From Alphaproteobacteria bacterium (lineage in GTDB: Bacteria; Pseudomonadota; Alphaproteobacteria; Rhodobacterales; Rhodobacteraceae), in the NCBI GenBank assembly GCA_030425395.1, contig JAUIAS010000023.1, positions 1 through 50,206 of the forward strand: a stretch of DNA of 50,206 nucleotides. Direction: 5' to 3'. Of the stretch, positions 17,220 through 27,208 are shown in pieces. The notes below the pieces were generated by a model. That model did no database searches and was not told where the DNA came from. It was given only the letters and a program-made list of their open reading frames with translations. The position numbers were made by a program, and so were the translations under genes. How positions within the stretch are numbered: position 1 is the first letter of the stretch; each line of letters begins with the position of its first letter.

Positions 17220-18752
17220 TCAGCGACGCCATGAATCCGTCGTCAAAAGCGCGATAATGGCCAATGTTTCAAGCCGTCCCACGATCATCGCTGCACAAAA
17301 AATAATCTTGGCAGGTGCATCCAGTGTCCCTAGATCAATCGCCACCTCGGCCCCTGCCGATGTCAGCGGTCCGGTAGTCGACAAGGCCGCAACAGACAGC
17401 ACGATGGCATCTTCGAACCGCGCGCCTGTTGCCGCGAACCCCATCACCGCCAGTGCAAGAGACAACGCAAACAGCATGAAAAACACCCATGCGATGAACG
17501 CGCCATCGCGCTGGATGCGCGCCATGCGCCCCCCTGCACCGCTGACCGATGACGGATGCACGAGGCGTTCCATCTCGCGCAGACCCGCCAGATAAAGCGC
17601 ATAGACCCGCAACAGGCGCACCCCCCCTGCCGTGGTCGCAACGCCGCCGCCCATCACCGCCAGCCCCAACAGGATCACACCCGGCGTGGCCAGCCCCGAC
17701 CAGCCATGCGCATCAGCCCAATCCGATGACACGAACCCTGTCGTTGTCAAAAACGACAGCACGGTGAACATCGCCCCCCACAACGCCCGCAGACCGGTAA
17801 GGATATCTTCGCCCGCGTCCACGTCATAGGCCCCGATCCAATGCCGCAGGAACAACAGCAACGGCACCCCTGTCACGATGAGGATCCCGATGCGGAATTC
17901 CGGATCGTGATACAGCTTGGCCCCGCCTTGAACCGCCGTATCCGACGAAAACGTCAGCCGTGACAGCGCAAAGGCGAGAAACAGAAACAGGATGAACTCC
18001 CCCGCGATGCCCGAGGTCGATCCTTCGATCCCGCCCACCGGGGAAATGCCGCTAGTCGCCATGACCGACATCGCATGACACAGCGCCACCAGAGACCGAT
18101 CCCCCGCCAGCAAGAGCGACAACCACAAGACCGCCGTCAGCCCCACGTAGATGGGTGCCAGCGTGCCCACCACCCGCACCAACCGCTGGCGCGGATCCGC
18201 CGCCTTGCCCAGGCCTGAAACGCTCGCGCCCCGGCCCGGTTCACCGCGCGCGGTCACTTCAAATCCGCCAAGGCTCATCGGGGCAAGAATGGCCGAGGCC
18301 GCAACCCACATCAACAAACCGCCCATCCAGCCAACCTGCGCCCGCCACAGATGCACCGCTTCGGGCAGTCGGCGCGGGTCGCCAAACACGTCGGCCCCCG
18401 TGGTGGTCACGGCGCTGACCATATCGAAATAGGCATTCAGAAAACTGGTTGTGCGGATCGCCTCATGGGCCGGAACCGCCAGAAACACGGGCAGAACCGC
18501 GAATGTCGCCGCCAAGGCCAGCAATTGCCCCATGTCGCCATGCCGGGGCACCCGCCCCGCCAGCGCCAGCGCCACCAGCGTCACAACCACCAGTCCCAGC
18601 GTGCCGGCATAGAAAAACGCCCGTGCGGAATGATGGTCATCCACCGTCACCGCAAAAATCGCCGGCACATACATCGACGCCGAAACGATCCCGGTGATCA
18701 GCAGGAACAACGGCAACCGCAGCAACGGGCCTGTCTTGTGCCGCCGCGCCAT
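17220..18752 (-). CDS. trkH: Potassium uptake transporter TrkH
   Basis: A 510-residue polytopic membrane protein of the TrkH/KtrB superfamily that moves K+ with TrkA. Four pore-loop signatures are visible: TTTGADVF, ATSGISP, TTTGFV and STTGPL, each contributing to the selectivity filter, with multiple hydrophobic helices between. The start is one base after the trkA stop, so it is co-translated with trkA. Confidence 0.95.
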   Translation of the reverse strand: MARRHKTGPLLRLPLFLLITGIVSASMYVPAIFAVTVDDHHSARAFFYAGTLGLVVVTLVALALAGRVPRHGDMGQLLALAATFAVLPVFLAVPAHEAIRTTSFLNAYFDMVSAVTTTGADVFGDPRRLPEAVHLWRAQVGWMGGLLMWVAASAILAPMSLGGFEVTARGEPGRGASVSGLGKAADPRQRLVRVVGTLAPIYVGLTAVLWLSLLLAGDRSLVALCHAMSVMATSGISPVGGIEGSTSGIAGEFILFLFLAFALSRLTFSSDTAVQGGAKLYHDPEFRIGILIVTGVPLLLFLRHWIGAYDVDAGEDILTGLRALWGAMFTVLSFLTTTGFVSSDWADAHGWSGLATPGVILLGLAVMGGGVATTAGGVRLLRVYALYLAGLREMERLVHPSSVSGAGGRMARIQRDGAFIAWVFFMLFALSLALAVMGFAATGARFEDAIVLSVAALSTTGPLTSAGAEVAIDLGTLDAPAKIIFCAAMIVGRLETLAIIALLTTDSWRR

Positions 18753-18753
18753 A

Positions 18754-20130
18754 TCAGAAAAAGTCGATGGACACCTGCATCAGGCGCTCCACCTCGGGGA
18801 CATCATCGGCCATCGCGAACATCGCGACCACGTCGCCCTCCTCGACCCGCAGCGCACCGGTGGGGCGCAGAACCTCTCCGTCCTTCATGACCGCACCGAC
18901 CAGCACGCCCTCGGGAAAGTCGATGTCCCGCAACCGCTGGCCCGCCATCGGCGATGTGGACAAGACCACCGCCTCGATCACCTCGGCCTCGGCATCCCCG
19001 ATGGAATAGACCTCGCGCACCCGGCCATGACGGATATGGCGCAGGATCGACGACACCGTCGTGGCGCGCGGATTGATATAGGCGTCGATGCCCAGAGGGG
19101 CCATCAGCGGCACCAGCGTGGGGTCGTTGATCAGCGCAATCGCCATCGGGCAGCCTTCGGCCTTGGCGCGCACAGCGGCCAGCATGTTGGTCTTGTCATC
19201 ATCCGTCACCGCCAGCATGGCATCGGCGCGTTCGATGCCCGCCTCCTTAAGGATCGCCGCATCCAGACCGTCGCCATTCAGAACGATGGTCCTCTCCAGC
19301 GCCTCGGCAGCGCGTTCCGCGCTGGCGCGATCCCGTTCGATCACCTTGACCCGGACGCGCCTTGTCTGGGACTCAAGTTCCTTGGCCACGGTTAGCCCAA
19401 CATTGCCGCCGCCCACGATGACCACCCGTTCCTGCTTGCGGCGCGGCTTGCCAAAGATGTCCAGCGTGCGGTCCATATCCTCGACATTGGTAAAGACATA
19501 GCATTCGTCGCCGGGAAACAGCTGATCGGTGGCTTCGGGCGCGAACAAAACCCGGTCGCGGCGGATACCCACCACGATGGCGCGCAGCGTGGAAAACAGA
19601 TCGGTGAGCTGGCGCAAAGGGGTGTTGGTGACCGGGCAATTGTCGTCGATCTTGATCCCGAGAAGCTGGGCCTTGCCCTCCATGAAGGTCTCGGTATCAA
19701 AGGCCGACGGGGCCGAAAGCCGCTGCATGGCCGCCGCGGCGACCTCCTTTTCGGGCGAGATCACCACGTCGATGGGCAGATGATCGCGCCGGTAGAGATC
19801 GGAATAAATCGCGTTCAGATAGGATTGCGAACGGAGCCGCGCGACCTTGCGATTGACCGAAAACACCGAATGGGCCACCTGACAGGTGACCATGTTGACC
19901 TCGTCGGAATGGGTGGCAGCGATGATCATGTCCGCGTCCCGTGCACCGGCGCGATCCAGCACATCGGGATAACTGGCAAAGCCCGTCACCCCCTGAACAT
20001 CCAGCGTCTCGGATGCGCGGCGCACAAGGTCGGCATTGCTGTCCACCACAGTGACATCGTTGGCCTCGCCCGACAGATGGCGTGCAATCTGCCAACCGAC
20101 CTGACCGGCCCCGCAAATGATGACCTTCAT
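18754..20130 (-). CDS. trkA: Trk system potassium uptake regulatory subunit TrkA
   Basis: A 458-residue peripheral protein gating TrkH in response to NAD(H)/ATP. It has two tandem RCK repeats: IICGAGQVGWQIA at the N-terminus, a TrkA_C part, then VVIVGGGNVGLTVA near residue 233 with a second TrkA_C at the end. The length is typical. It is the first gene of the trkA-trkH pair on the minus strand. A lipoprotein gene on the other strand begins 106 bases away. Confidence 0.97.
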   Translation of the reverse strand: MKVIICGAGQVGWQIARHLSGEANDVTVVDSNADLVRRASETLDVQGVTGFASYPDVLDRAGARDADMIIAATHSDEVNMVTCQVAHSVFSVNRKVARLRSQSYLNAIYSDLYRRDHLPIDVVISPEKEVAAAAMQRLSAPSAFDTETFMEGKAQLLGIKIDDNCPVTNTPLRQLTDLFSTLRAIVVGIRRDRVLFAPEATDQLFPGDECYVFTNVEDMDRTLDIFGKPRRKQERVVIVGGGNVGLTVAKELESQTRRVRVKVIERDRASAERAAEALERTIVLNGDGLDAAILKEAGIERADAMLAVTDDDKTNMLAAVRAKAEGCPMAIALINDPTLVPLMAPLGIDAYINPRATTVSSILRHIRHGRVREVYSIGDAEAEVIEAVVLSTSPMAGQRLRDIDFPEGVLVGAVMKDGEVLRPTGALRVEEGDVVAMFAMADDVPEVERLMQVSIDFF

Positions 20131-20235
20131 CGCTGTCCCGTTCCCGGCGTTGATCTTGGGGCTTTCTGCATGACAGAAGGCCGCGACCCGGTCAAATCAA
20201 TTGTCAAACCGCCCCGAAACAGGCACCATCCCAGT

Positions 20236-20709
20236 ATGAGACAGCCCCACCGGATCACCACAGCGGCGCTTGCGGCGCTCGTTCTGTCAAGCTGCATGCC
20301 GCTGGAGACATACTACAAGCCCGGCGCGACCCTGACCCGCACCGAACGCGATCAGACCACCTGTGACATTCGCGCGCTGCGCGACGCGCCGGTGGCAACG
20401 CAGGTCCGCCAGACCGCGCCGGTGTTCTACCCGCCGCGCCGCGTGTGTGACGCCGCGAGCAACTGCACCACTACGGGGGGATTCTGGGAACCGGGAATGG
20501 TCTATACCGTGGACGTGAACGCCGATTTGCGCGATCGCATCCAACGGCAGTGCATGGCCGATCGCGGCTACGCGCCATTGCGGCTGCCCCCGTGCCGCGC
20601 CGAAATCGCCCGCGCCACCCCGCCGGGGCGCACAACCGTCTTTCCAAGGCTGACCGAAAACGCTTGCGTTATCCGAAACTCGGATGGCAGCTGGCAAATC
20701 GTGCCCTGA
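20236..20709 (+). CDS. Predicted outer-membrane lipoprotein, function unknown
   Basis: A 157-residue protein with a lipoprotein signal: basic MRQPHR, a hydrophobic core and lipobox LSSC with Cys20. The mature part contains several further cysteines (around VCDAASNCTTTGGFWEP and QRQCMADRGY), suggesting disulfides in the periplasm, and no domain I recognise. It is a single gene between divergent trkA and convergent ntrX. ATG at 20236 is chosen because it starts the signal peptide; the frame continues upstream over trkA DNA. Confidence 0.75.
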   Translation: MRQPHRITTAALAALVLSSCMPLETYYKPGATLTRTERDQTTCDIRALRDAPVATQVRQTAPVFYPPRRVCDAASNCTTTGGFWEPGMVYTVDVNADLRDRIQRQCMADRGYAPLRLPPCRAEIARATPPGRTTVFPRLTENACVIRNSDGSWQIVP

Positions 20710-20733
20710 CCCGCACGGGCGAAACGCGCCCCC

Positions 20734-20796
20734 TTCTTCTGGCCCGAAATACTCCGGGGGGAGACGCGCAAAGCGCGTCGGGGGGCAGCGCCCCCC
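20734..20796. repeat. Dispersed intergenic repeat, copy 2, with two hairpins
   Basis: It starts with CTTCTTCTGG and the AAATACTCC end shared with copy 1 (12294-12357). Two hairpins follow: a 7-bp stem 20763-20769/20773-20779 with loop AAA, and GGGGGC-AGC-GCCCCC at 20781-20795. The latter is the exact reverse complement of the hairpin at 31905-31919. It lies between the convergent ends of the lipoprotein gene and ntrX and may act as a two-way terminator. Confidence 0.7.
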
Positions 20797-20902
20797 TCTT
20801 TCCTGCCGGGCCAACAGGGCTTTGCTCCCGGCCTGTTCGGTGCTTCAAACGGGGCCTCAAACGGTGCTCCCCCGGCTTTGCGGTCAGCCGGGGAAAACCG
20901 GC

Positions 20903-22318
20903 TCAGGTCGCAGTCTCGCCGGTCTCGTCATCGACAAAGGCCACCCGCGCGCCGGCTTTGTTGGCGGTCACCACCCCCAGCGATTTCAGTTTCCGGTGCA
21001 GCGCGCTGCGTTCCATGCCCACAAAGCTGGCGGTGCGGCTGATATTGCCGCCGAACCGGTTGATCTGGGTCAGCAGGTATTCCCGTTCGAAGGCCTCGCG
21101 CGCCTCGCGCAGCGGCAGGGTTGCCAGCGCGCCCGACAGCACAACGCGGCCTTCATCGGTCTCCGGCCCGAAATCCGACGGCAATTCGCGTGCCTCGATC
21201 GGGCCTGTGCCATCGCCAAGGATCAGCACCCGCTCCACGAGGTTCTTGAGCTGGCGCACATTGCCCGGCCACGGCATCGTCTGCAGCATGGCGACCGCGT
21301 CCTCTGACAGGGGCCGTTGCGGCAAGCCCTGGGTTGCGTTGCATGCGGCGATGAAATGCTCGGCCAGCAGCGGGATATCATCGCGCCGCTCGTCCAGCGC
21401 GGGCACCGCAACCGGCACCACGTTCAGCCTGTGATACAGTTCCTGACGGAATCGTTCGGCCTTGATTTCCGCCTCGAGATCCCGGTTCGTCGACGAGATC
21501 ACCCGCAAATTCACCCGCACCCGCCCGGTGCCGCCGACCCTTTGGAATTGCTGGTCCACCAGCACCCGCAGAATCTTGGACTGGGTGCCAAGCGGCATGT
21601 CCGCGACCTCGTCAAAGTAGATCACCCCGGAATCCGCCTGTTCAAGAAGCCCCTGTTCGATCCCGCGCTCGGCGCTTTCGCGGCCGAACAGCACCTCTTC
21701 CATCCGCTCGGGTTCGATCGAGGCACAGTTGACCGTCACGAACGGGCCCGGTGCCCGCGTTGAATTGGAATGGATATAGCGGGCCGCGATTTCCTTGCCC
21801 GCACCCGCCGGACCGGTCAGCATTACCCGACCGTTCGACTTGGTGACCTTGTCGAGTTGGCCGATCAACGCCCGGAACGCCGGGGATGCCCCGATCATGT
21901 CTGCCGTGCCGTGATCACGGCGGCGCAGGGTCTGGTTCTCGCGCCGCAGCCGCGAGGTTTCCATCGCGCGGCGGATCACCACCAGAAGCTGGTCGATATT
22001 GAACGGCTTCTCGATAAAGTCATAGGCCCCCTGCTTGATCGCGGCCACGGCAATTTCGATGTTGCCATGCCCTGAGATGATCACCACCGGAACCTCCGGG
22101 TAATCGCGTTTGACCGCCTTGAGGATGTCAATGCCATCCATGTTGCTGTCCTTGAGCCAGATATCGAGGATCAGCAGCGCCGGTGGCTGCGATTCTATCG
22201 ACGCCATGCAATCGTCGGAATTCCCGGCCAGACGGGTGCTGTAGCCTTCGTCCTGAAGAATGTCCGAGACCAGTTCGCGGATGTCGCGTTCATCGTCTAC
22301 GATCAGAATACCACTCAT
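20903..22318 (-). CDS. ntrX: Nitrogen-regulation response regulator NtrX
   Basis: A 471-residue regulator. The receiver domain has phospho-acceptor Asp52 in LLILDIWLKDSNMDG, followed by an AAA+ domain with a Walker A variant GPAGAGKE and Walker B GVIYFDEVADM, and a C-terminal Fis-type helix-turn-helix ending in GMERSALHRKLKSLG. The sigma54-contact GAFTGA loop is missing: between LFGRESAERGIEQG and the Walker B strand there is no such sequence. ATG at 22318 is chosen because the receiver begins at once; it overlaps ntrY by 29 bases. It partners NtrY. Confidence 0.93.
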   Translation of the reverse strand: MSGILIVDDERDIRELVSDILQDEGYSTRLAGNSDDCMASIESQPPALLILDIWLKDSNMDGIDILKAVKRDYPEVPVVIISGHGNIEIAVAAIKQGAYDFIEKPFNIDQLLVVIRRAMETSRLRRENQTLRRRDHGTADMIGASPAFRALIGQLDKVTKSNGRVMLTGPAGAGKEIAARYIHSNSTRAPGPFVTVNCASIEPERMEEVLFGRESAERGIEQGLLEQADSGVIYFDEVADMPLGTQSKILRVLVDQQFQRVGGTGRVRVNLRVISSTNRDLEAEIKAERFRQELYHRLNVVPVAVPALDERRDDIPLLAEHFIAACNATQGLPQRPLSEDAVAMLQTMPWPGNVRQLKNLVERVLILGDGTGPIEARELPSDFGPETDEGRVVLSGALATLPLREAREAFEREYLLTQINRFGGNISRTASFVGMERSALHRKLKSLGVVTANKAGARVAFVDDETGETAT

Positions 22319-24608
22319 CTGGATCACCTTGTTTTTTAATGCGTTGACGCCCGGAGGCGTTTGATAACTCACGAGAAATACTCGGTTCCGCCAAGGGCAG
22401 ACGGATCACCGCCATTGCGCCGGGGCGCGCACCGTCTTCAAAGGGCGGCGCGTCTTCGAGACTCAGGCTCCCGCCGTGTTCCTCGATGATTTTGCGGACG
22501 ATGGGCAGGCCAAGGCCGGTGCCTTCGTCGCGGGTGGTCACGTATGGTTCGAACAGTCGCGCGCGGTCGGCAGGAAGTCCGATGCCATTGTCCATGATGC
22601 GCAGTTCGGCATTGGCTGTGCCGACCTCCAGCGCAACCCGGATCTCGGGGCGGTGCTCCTCTGGGGCTTCACCTTTTCTTTGCAATGTTTCAATGGCTTC
22701 CCCGGCATTCTTGATCAGGTTTGTCAGTGCCTGACCAATCATCGTTGCGTCCAGTTCCGCCGGAACGGTGCGGTCAGGTATGTCGGTGACAAACCGAATA
22801 TCCGGCTGGCCTGCGCGTTGCAGCAACACCGCCCCGCGCACCAGTTCGGCGAAATCCTCGGTGCGGCGGTTGGGTTCGGGCATACGGGCAAACTTGGAAA
22901 ATTCATCCACAATGCGGCGCAGATCGTCGGTCTGGCGCACGATCACATCCGTCATTGCCTCAAGCTGGTCGCTGTCCTCGCCCACGCGCGGGGCGAATTT
23001 GCGCTTGATGCGTTCCGCGCTCAGCTTGATCGGGGTGAGCGGGTTCTTGATCTCATGGGCAATCCGGCGCGCCACATCCCCCCATGCGGCCATCCGTTGG
23101 GCGCTGACCAGATCGGTCACATCGTCAAAGGCGATCACATACCCCTCAAGCCGCCCGTCATCCTGTCGCCGGGTGGCCATGCGCACCAGCAGGTTTTCCA
23201 ACTGGCCGCCCCGGATCACCTTGATCTCGCCTTGGGCGGACTCTCCGTTGCCGTCGCGCAGCATTTCGAACATGGCCGCGAATTCGGGCACCGCAACCGA
23301 CAGTTCAAGCGTGCTCTGGTCCCCCGACCAGTCCAGCAACCGCATGGCCGACCGGTTCACGAATGTCACCCGGCCCTTTGGGTCCACGCCGACCACGCCG
23401 GATGTCACCGAAGACAGAACGGAATCGAACAGCCTGCGGCGGCGTTCGATCTGACGGGTGTTGTCCAGAAGCGTCTCGCGCTGAGCCTTCAATTGCCGGG
23501 TCATCTGGTTGAAATACCGCCCCAGCATGGCGATTTCGTCGTCGCCGTCCTCTTCGATCACCTGAACGTCAAGATCACCCGAACCGACCTGTTGTGCCGC
23601 ACCGGTCAGCCGCCCCACGGGGCGCGACAGCCGTTCGGCAAACCACATTCCCAACCAGATCGCGGCAAGGATCAGGATCACCGCGAACCCCAGATACAGC
23701 AGGCCGAATTCAAACAGCACCCTGCCCCGTTCGTTTTCCAGTTGCTGATACAGGCGAACGGTTTCCTGGGTTTCGTCCAGCAGGCTGAGGATTTCGCCGT
23801 CCACTTCGCGGCTGACATAAAGGAACCTGTCGACAAAGGAATCCAGCCGCACAAGCCCGCGGAATTCGTTGTTGTCCCAATCTTCGATCACGATCAGGCC
23901 GTTGTCGCTGGCTTCGCTGATCTGGTCGGCTGAGGGGCGTTCGAAATCGAACAGGTAAGAGCGTTCGCCACGGGTGCGGATTTCGCCGGTGCCGTCGATA
24001 ACATAAGCCTCGCGCAGGCCGCGCTGAATCTGGCTCTGGCCCTGCGCCAGAACAGTGCGCAATTCGGCTTCGTTCATAAAGAAGGTCGAGGCCCGCGCCC
24101 GGTCGAGATACTGGGCCAGCGCGGCGGCATCCTCGGCCAGATCGCTTTGTTGTTCGGCCTCATAGGCCTGCGCGGCGCTGAGCGATGCGCCCACCACCTG
24201 ACGCACCCGGTCCGAAAACCAGCCCTCAAGCCCGATGTTGATGGTCAGACCGGCAAATACCGCGACCGAGACCGTCGGAATCAGCGCCAGAAGCGCAAAC
24301 ACCCCCGTCAGGCGCAGGTGAAGCCGCGAACCCGCCGACCGCGCCCGCCGCGCGGCCACCAGCCGCGCCACCGATCCCAGCACCAGCGTTGACACCACCA
24401 GCGCATAAACAAGGTCCGCAAGCAGCACCAATCTCAGGCTGAGCGCCGATCCACCCTGATCCAGCGGACCCAGAAGCAGAAACGTCGCCAGCACCAGAAG
24501 CGGACCCAGCACGACCAGACCAATCGTGGCCGCGTTCTGAACGCGGCGCGTCCGGCGCAGCCGTTGCAATGCATCCGACCAATGGACACTATGTGACCGC
24601 GATACCAC
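22290..24608 (-). CDS. ntrY: Nitrogen-regulation sensor histidine kinase NtrY
   Basis: A 772-residue membrane kinase. Hydrophobic helices occur in the first 110 residues (AATIGLVVLGPLLVLATFLL and others), then a periplasmic region, a further TM near residue 300, HAMP, PAS (VDPKGRVTFVNRSAMRLLDW), HisKA with [20 protein letters not shown] and a HATPase ending in GTGLGLPIVRKIIEEHGG. In related bacteria NtrYX responds to nitrogen or redox state and affects envelope and respiratory genes. The start is GTG at 24608. It follows ntrC after 99 bases and overlaps ntrX. Confidence 0.95.
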   Translation of the reverse strand: MVSRSHSVHWSDALQRLRRTRRVQNAATIGLVVLGPLLVLATFLLLGPLDQGGSALSLRLVLLADLVYALVVSTLVLGSVARLVAARRARSAGSRLHLRLTGVFALLALIPTVSVAVFAGLTINIGLEGWFSDRVRQVVGASLSAAQAYEAEQQSDLAEDAAALAQYLDRARASTFFMNEAELRTVLAQGQSQIQRGLREAYVIDGTGEIRTRGERSYLFDFERPSADQISEASDNGLIVIEDWDNNEFRGLVRLDSFVDRFLYVSREVDGEILSLLDETQETVRLYQQLENERGRVLFEFGLLYLGFAVILILAAIWLGMWFAERLSRPVGRLTGAAQQVGSGDLDVQVIEEDGDDEIAMLGRYFNQMTRQLKAQRETLLDNTRQIERRRRLFDSVLSSVTSGVVGVDPKGRVTFVNRSAMRLLDWSGDQSTLELSVAVPEFAAMFEMLRDGNGESAQGEIKVIRGGQLENLLVRMATRRQDDGRLEGYVIAFDDVTDLVSAQRMAAWGDVARRIAHEIKNPLTPIKLSAERIKRKFAPRVGEDSDQLEAMTDVIVRQTDDLRRIVDEFSKFARMPEPNRRTEDFAELVRGAVLLQRAGQPDIRFVTDIPDRTVPAELDATMIGQALTNLIKNAGEAIETLQRKGEAPEEHRPEIRVALEVGTANAELRIMDNGIGLPADRARLFEPYVTTRDEGTGLGLPIVRKIIEEHGGSLSLEDAPPFEDGARPGAMAVIRLPLAEPSISRELSNASGRQRIKKQGDPDEWYSDRRR

Positions 24609-24707
24609 TCTGGACCCTCATGTTGATGTGCCGCGTTTGCGGCTGACCGCCATATCTGGTGGCTTTTGCACGAACTGGGTCCGTGATGCCACTCTTGTGT
24701 GGCGATT

Positions 24708-26099
24708 TTACATCAACTTGCGGCGCCGTGTCACCTGAATATCGAGCTCAGTGATCTTCTTGCGCAAAGTATTGCGATTGATCCCCAAAAGATCGGCGCA
24801 TTTCGCCTGATTTCCACCGGTTGCATCCAGTGCGATTTCGATCAGGGGTGCTTCGATCTCGCGCAGGATTCGCCCATACAGCCCCGGCGCGGGCAAAACA
24901 TTGCCATGCAGATCGAAATACCGTCGCAAGTGGCGCGCCACCGAAGCCGACAGCTTTTCGCCATTGCCGCCGCCGCCTGCCCCATAGTCTCCGCCGATCA
25001 CCTGCGCCATTTCGGGCTGGTTGCCCAGAACCGCCTCGACCTCGGGGCGCAGGATTTCCTCGGACCGGCTGGTCAGCGCCAGACGGCGCACCGCGTTTTC
25101 CAACTGGCGGACGTTGCCCGGCCAGCTATAGGTGCGAAACATCTCGGCCGCATCGCCCGACAGGCGCCGCTTGGCCCCGCCTTCGCGTTCGGCGCGGGCA
25201 AGAAAGTGTTCAGCCAAAAGCGGGATGTCATCCACCCGTTCGCGCAAGGACGGCACATGGATCGTGGCACCCGACAGCCGGTAATACAAATCCTGCCGGA
25301 CGCGCCCTTCTTCCATCGCGGTGGTCAGGTTGCTTTGGCTGGTGGCCATGAAACGCGGGAGATGATCGCCCGGCGCATCCATCATGCGCACGATCCGGGC
25401 CTGAAGCTCTTCTTCGATATCGGCAATCTCGTCGATCAGCAGCGTGCCGCCCTTGACCCGCGCCAGAACCCGCGCAGGGCCTTCCAGTTCCCGGATATCC
25501 GATGCTGTTATGGTGACGAACGGCAGGGTGCGGCGATCCGAGAAATCATGGATCGCCCGCGCGATCAGCGATTTGCCGGTGCCCGATTCCCCCGACACCA
25601 GAACCGGCAGATCGGTGTTCATCACCCGCGCCACCAATCTGTAGAGCGCCTGCATCGCCGGGGTCCGCCCCACCAGAGGCAGATCGTCGGGGCGTTCGTC
25701 CTGCGGTTCCTGCCTGCGGGTGCCGGCGGTCCGCCGGGTCAATTCCAGCGCGCGCGCCGTTCTCTTCATCAGATCGGGCAGATCGAACGGTTTGGGCAGA
25801 TAATCGAAGGCTTCGGCTTCGGCGGCCTGAATGGCTGTCATGATGGTGTTCTGCGCGCTGATCACGATCACCGGCAGATCGGGGCGATCCTGCGAAATCT
25901 TGGGCAACATCTCGAGCCCGTTCCCGTCGGGCATCATCACGTCCGAAATCACCACGTCGCCCTTGCCCTCGCCCACCCAGCGCATCAGCGTGGTCAGGGA
26001 TGAGGTCGCGTGCACCTTGCACCCGGCCCGCGTCAGGGCCTGTGTCAGAACGGTGCGGATGGTGCGATCGTCGTCGGCGACAAGAACAGTGCCGTCCAT
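24708..26099 (-). CDS. ntrC: Nitrogen assimilation response regulator NtrC (GAFTGA-less type)
   Basis: A 463-residue regulator. The receiver has Asp53 in [13 protein letters not shown], the AAA+ domain has Walker [18 protein letters not shown] and Walker [13 protein letters not shown], and the C-terminal Fis helix-turn-helix is [21 protein letters not shown]. The AAA+ domain is shortened and has no GAFTGA loop. NtrC of Rhodobacter capsulatus is known to lack this loop and to activate sigma70 rather than sigma54 polymerase, so the same is expected here. The start shares one base with the ntrB stop. Confidence 0.95.
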   Translation of the reverse strand: MDGTVLVADDDRTIRTVLTQALTRAGCKVHATSSLTTLMRWVGEGKGDVVISDVMMPDGNGLEMLPKISQDRPDLPVIVISAQNTIMTAIQAAEAEAFDYLPKPFDLPDLMKRTARALELTRRTAGTRRQEPQDERPDDLPLVGRTPAMQALYRLVARVMNTDLPVLVSGESGTGKSLIARAIHDFSDRRTLPFVTITASDIRELEGPARVLARVKGGTLLIDEIADIEEELQARIVRMMDAPGDHLPRFMATSQSNLTTAMEEGRVRQDLYYRLSGATIHVPSLRERVDDIPLLAEHFLARAEREGGAKRRLSGDAAEMFRTYSWPGNVRQLENAVRRLALTSRSEEILRPEVEAVLGNQPEMAQVIGGDYGAGGGGNGEKLSASVARHLRRYFDLHGNVLPAPGLYGRILREIEAPLIEIALDATGGNQAKCADLLGINRNTLRKKITELDIQVTRRRKLM

Positions 26100-27208
26100 C
26101 AGGAAATCTCCTCAGAAGTGGGGGGCGTATCGTTGGCTTGTGCGGCCTTTTCCCGCGGAACACGCGGCAGAGACAGGCGGAAAACCGTGTGTCCGGGTGT
26201 TGACGTCACCGAAATCCAGCCGTCGTGATCCGACAGGATCTTGCTCACCAGAGCCAAACCCAGACCGGTGCCGTTTTCGCGTCCAGACACAAAGGGATCA
26301 AAGATATCGCCCTTGATCTTGTCCGGCAGGCCCGGCCCGTCGTCGATGATCTCGATCTGGAGCGGCAGCGACTGGCCGGTGCCATCGCTGCGCCGCAAGC
26401 CAAAGGAATGTTCAAAGAACGTGCGCATGCGGATCGTGCCACCTTTGGGATCGGCGGCCTCGGAGGCGTTCTTGAGCAGGTTGAGAACCACCTGAAGAAG
26501 CTGATCGGGGTCGCCATATGCCAAGGGCAGCGACGGGTCGTATTCCTCGATGATCTTCATGTGGGCACCAAAGCCCAGCGTCGCCGACCGCCGCGCCCGA
26601 TCCAGAACGTCATGGATATTGACCGGCTTTTGATCCGGCGGGCTGAGGTTGCCGAATTGTTCGACCTGTTCCAGCAGTTTCACAATCCGCCGCCCCTCGG
26701 CCACAATCAGATCGGTCAGTTCCAGATCCTCGGCGGACAGGTTCATGCTCAGCAACTGCGCGGCCCCCGTGATCCCTGCGAGCGGGTTCTTGATCTCATG
26801 GGCCAGCATCTCGGCCATGCCGATGGCCGAACGTGCCGCGGATTTGACCGAATGGCTCTGGGTCATGCGCCCGGCCAGTTCGCGCGGGGAAATCAGCATC
26901 AGCATGATGCCGGGATGGTCCATCAAGGGTGCCACCTGCAATCCGCATTGCAAGGGCGCGCGGCTTCCGGTGCCCACATCGACATCGTTGACAAACAGTG
27001 GCGTGCCATTGGCGCGGGCGCGCTCGAACGCTTCTTCAAGCGGCGCATCCACCGCGACCAGATCCCAAACCGGCGTGCCCACCACCGTGCGGGCCGAGGC
27101 ATTCAGAAACCCTTCGGCGGCGGAATTCACATCAAGGATGGTATCGGCGGCGTCGATCAGAAAAGCCGGAACCGGCAGAGAGGCCCATATGGAAGTATCG
27201 GAGATCAT
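26099..27208 (-). CDS. ntrB: Nitrogen-regulation histidine kinase NtrB
   Basis: A 369-residue soluble kinase/phosphatase that phosphorylates NtrC under nitrogen limitation and is controlled by PII. The PAS domain covers about residues 6-110 ([20 protein letters not shown]), HisKA has [12 protein letters not shown] (His137) and the HATPase has [18 protein letters not shown] and [10 protein letters not shown]. The start ATG at 27208 overlaps the dusB stop as ATGA. A much longer open frame continues upstream but runs out of frame through dusB. Confidence 0.95.
   Translation of the reverse strand: MISDTSIWASLPVPAFLIDAADTILDVNSAAEGFLNASARTVVGTPVWDLVAVDAPLEEAFERARANGTPLFVNDVDVGTGSRAPLQCGLQVAPLMDHPGIMLMLISPRELAGRMTQSHSVKSAARSAIGMAEMLAHEIKNPLAGITGAAQLLSMNLSAEDLELTDLIVAEGRRIVKLLEQVEQFGNLSPPDQKPVNIHDVLDRARRSATLGFGAHMKIIEEYDPSLPLAYGDPDQLLQVVLNLLKNASEAADPKGGTIRMRTFFEHSFGLRRSDGTGQSLPLQIEIIDDGPGLPDKIKGDIFDPFVSGRENGTGLGLALVSKILSDHDGWISVTSTPGHTVFRLSLPRVPREKAAQANDTPPTSEEIS

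Noticed and set aside
22476-23933. A 485-codon plus-strand frame antisense to ntrY.
   Set aside because: Same reason: shadow of a conserved kinase, no family resemblance, no ribosome binding site.
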